The position numbers were made by a program, and so were the translations under genes. From positions 32,864 to 63,266 of the forward strand of contig DBTM01000041.1 of assembly GCA_002307055.1 (NCBI GenBank): a stretch of DNA of 30,403 bases, written 5' to 3'. Source of the DNA: Clostridiales bacterium UBA1316 (lineage in GTDB: Bacteria > Bacillota > Clostridia > Oscillospirales > Oscillospiraceae). How positions within the stretch are numbered: the first letter of the stretch is position 1; the number at the start of each line of letters is the position of its first letter. Positions 29,111 through 30,403 of the stretch are shown here, piece after piece. The notes beneath the pieces are model-generated. The model saw only the letters and a program-made list of their open reading frames with translations. It was not told the origin of the DNA and did no database searches.

Positions 29111-30293
29111 CAAAATTTTTGACGTCACCGAGCTCAATGAGCATATTAAGGACCTCCTCGACAGTGATGACATGCTCAGCCGTGTTTATGTCCGCGGAGA
29201 GCTTTCAAATTATAAACTGTATCCCTCCGGCCACCACTACTTTACCATGAAGGACGCGGACGGCTCGCTTCGCTGCGTCATGTTCAAGGGCAGCGCCGCA
29301 AAGCTGCGTTTCAAGCCTGAAAACGGCATGAAGGTCATCGCCTTCGGCCGGGTTGCCGTTTTTCCGAGAGACGGCGCCTATCAGCTCTATGTTAACGAGC
29401 TGACGCCCGATGGCGTGGGAGACCTGTACGTCGCCTTCGAGCAGCTCAAGGAGAAGCTTTTAAAAGAAGGCCTCTTTGATGAACGGCACAAAAAGCCGCT
29501 GCCTCATTTTCCGAAGCGGATTGCCGTCATTACATCCTCAGCCGGAGCCGCCGTCAGGGATATCATTCGGGTCCTGGGCGCACGCTGGCCTCTGGCAAAA
29601 ATTATCGTGCTGCCTGTCCGTGTTCAGGGGGCGGAAGCGCCGCCCGAGATCGTCGGCGCCATCAAATACGCCAACCGCTTTCAGTTGGCCGATCTCATCA
29701 TTACCGGGCGCGGCGGCGGCTCCATAGAAGACCTCTGGGCCTTTAACGACGAGCGCGTGGCACGGGCAATCTTTGATTCCGCCATTCCGGTTATTTCCGC
29801 CGTCGGCCATGAGCCGGATGTGACGATTGCCGATTTTGTCGCCGACCTGCGGGCGGCGACACCGTCAAATGCGGCGGAGCTCGCCGTACCGGATATCAAC
29901 GACATGCGTGAAACACTCTTAAATTTAGAACTCCGGACAGGACAAGCCCTCCGGCGCGAGCTGAAAACACTTCGGCAGCGCCTCGACGGCTATAAGCAGA
30001 AGCGCGTCCTGATCAGCCCGAAAAATTATATAGACGACAAGCGCATGCTGCTCGACTATACGCAGGGCCGTCTGAACGCCGCCTCACAGAAAAAGCTGAC
30101 AACCGCCCGCGAACGCTACATCCGCCTCGCCGCCTCCCTCGACGCCATGAGCCCCCTGAAGGTTTTAGGAAGAGGATACGCCATCGCCAGAACACCGGAT
30201 GGCCACGTCGTCAAAAAAGCCTCCGAAGTCAAATCAGGCGACCGGATAAAAGTCCGCCTCCAAAAAGATGAAATCACCGCCACTGTAGATTAA
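29103..30293 (+). CDS. xseA: Exodeoxyribonuclease VII large subunit
   Basis: Single-strand DNA exonuclease subunit, 396 aa. OB-fold N-terminus (about 1-100, YVRGELSNYKLYPSGHHYFTMKD in part), catalytic core with PHFPKRIAVITSSAGAAVRDI, RGGGSIEDLWAFNDE and ISAVGHEPDVTIADFVADLRAATPSNAAE (key parts GHEPD, ADLRAATPS), a coiled C-terminal region, and the closing LGRGYAI...GDRIKVRLQ. Starts inside the end of the upstream gene. No xseB is seen in the remaining 110 bp. Confidence 0.96.
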   Translation: MDNKIFDVTELNEHIKDLLDSDDMLSRVYVRGELSNYKLYPSGHHYFTMKDADGSLRCVMFKGSAAKLRFKPENGMKVIAFGRVAVFPRDGAYQLYVNELTPDGVGDLYVAFEQLKEKLLKEGLFDERHKKPLPHFPKRIAVITSSAGAAVRDIIRVLGARWPLAKIIVLPVRVQGAEAPPEIVGAIKYANRFQLADLIITGRGGGSIEDLWAFNDERVARAIFDSAIPVISAVGHEPDVTIADFVADLRAATPSNAAELAVPDINDMRETLLNLELRTGQALRRELKTLRQRLDGYKQKRVLISPKNYIDDKRMLLDYTQGRLNAASQKKLTTARERYIRLAASLDAMSPLKVLGRGYAIARTPDGHVVKKASEVKSGDRIKVRLQKDEITATVD

Positions 30294-30312
30294 ACGAAAA
30301 GGACAGGGAACA

Positions 30313-30336
30313 GGCGGGCGTGGAAGCCCGCCGCTA
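30313..30336. repeat. Dispersed palindromic repeat, copy B
   Basis: GGCGGGC and GCCCGCC flank GTGGAA, followed by GCTAC: the reverse of GTAGC-GGCGGGC-TTCCAC-GCCCG, the same plan as copy A. Confidence 0.6.
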
Positions 30337-30379
30337 CGAAATAATTCAAACCCTGTGCGAAAACTGCTGGTCTAATGAA

Positions 30380-30403
30380 GCGGGCGGCTTCCACGCCGCC
30401 CCG
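30380..30403. repeat. Dispersed palindromic repeat, copy C
   Basis: GCGGGCGGCTTCCACGCCGCCC, inverted relative to copy B; it shares GGCTTCCACGC with the reverse of copy B and runs to the window edge. Confidence 0.55.

Overview
The window looks like a chromosomal piece of an anaerobic, endospore-forming low-to-mid-GC Firmicute (Clostridia, probably the Oscillospiraceae/Ruminococcaceae side). The evidence is a complete spoIIIAA-AH operon, spoIVB, a true spo0A, a second Spo0A-type regulator, an ENP1-like spore/wall peptidase, acetate kinases, a SecA2-like ATPase and Shine-Dalgarno-dominated starts with many TTG and GTG codons. No rRNA, tRNA or CRISPR array was seen.

Layout. 1-401: 5' part of glpK on the minus strand, cut by the window edge and showing an abrupt codon-usage change. 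482-3168: a consensus promoter, a small membrane protein and a secA2-like gene. 3213-3894: an AbrB-type antitoxin / RelE-YafQ-type toxin pair with tandem repeats in its leader and in the toxin gene. 4011-4833: rplU-rpmA (L21-L27, no prp between them) with an L21 leader. 4922-7055: a serine-palmitoyltransferase-like enzyme plus an SDR reductase. 7089-9771: two tandem acetate kinases, with tmcAL divergent at 9809. 11037-13444: hotdog thioesterase, small membrane protein and MATE transporter on the minus strand. 13485-16095: spoIVB divergent from an M14 peptidase. 16195-17500: a small XRE regulator and spo0A. 17654-18806: an AT-rich membrane protein of unknown function followed by a decayed copy of the 3' end of spo0A. 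18816-21634: an AgrC-like histidine kinase and a Spo0A-C response regulator, both minus, separated by a 427-bp gap holding a 15-codon ORF with a perfect ribosome-binding site on the opposite strand. 21723-22098: a 93-aa protein with an exact 0A box upstream. 22113-27105: spoIIIAA to spoIIIAH. 27205-30293: Asp23/Gls24 protein, nusB, a TsaD-like paralogue and xseA. 30313-30403: dispersed palindromic repeats.

Working together: the centre and right side are heavily about sporulation control (Spo0A, a variant Spo0A-like regulator with its own kinase, SpoIVB signalling peptidase, SpoIIIA channel). The most novel-looking unit is 18867-21634, a possible peptide- or envelope-sensing kinase/regulator system with a divergent micro-ORF next to true spo0A. 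Calls rest on reading the sequence and on family knowledge; no database search was run.
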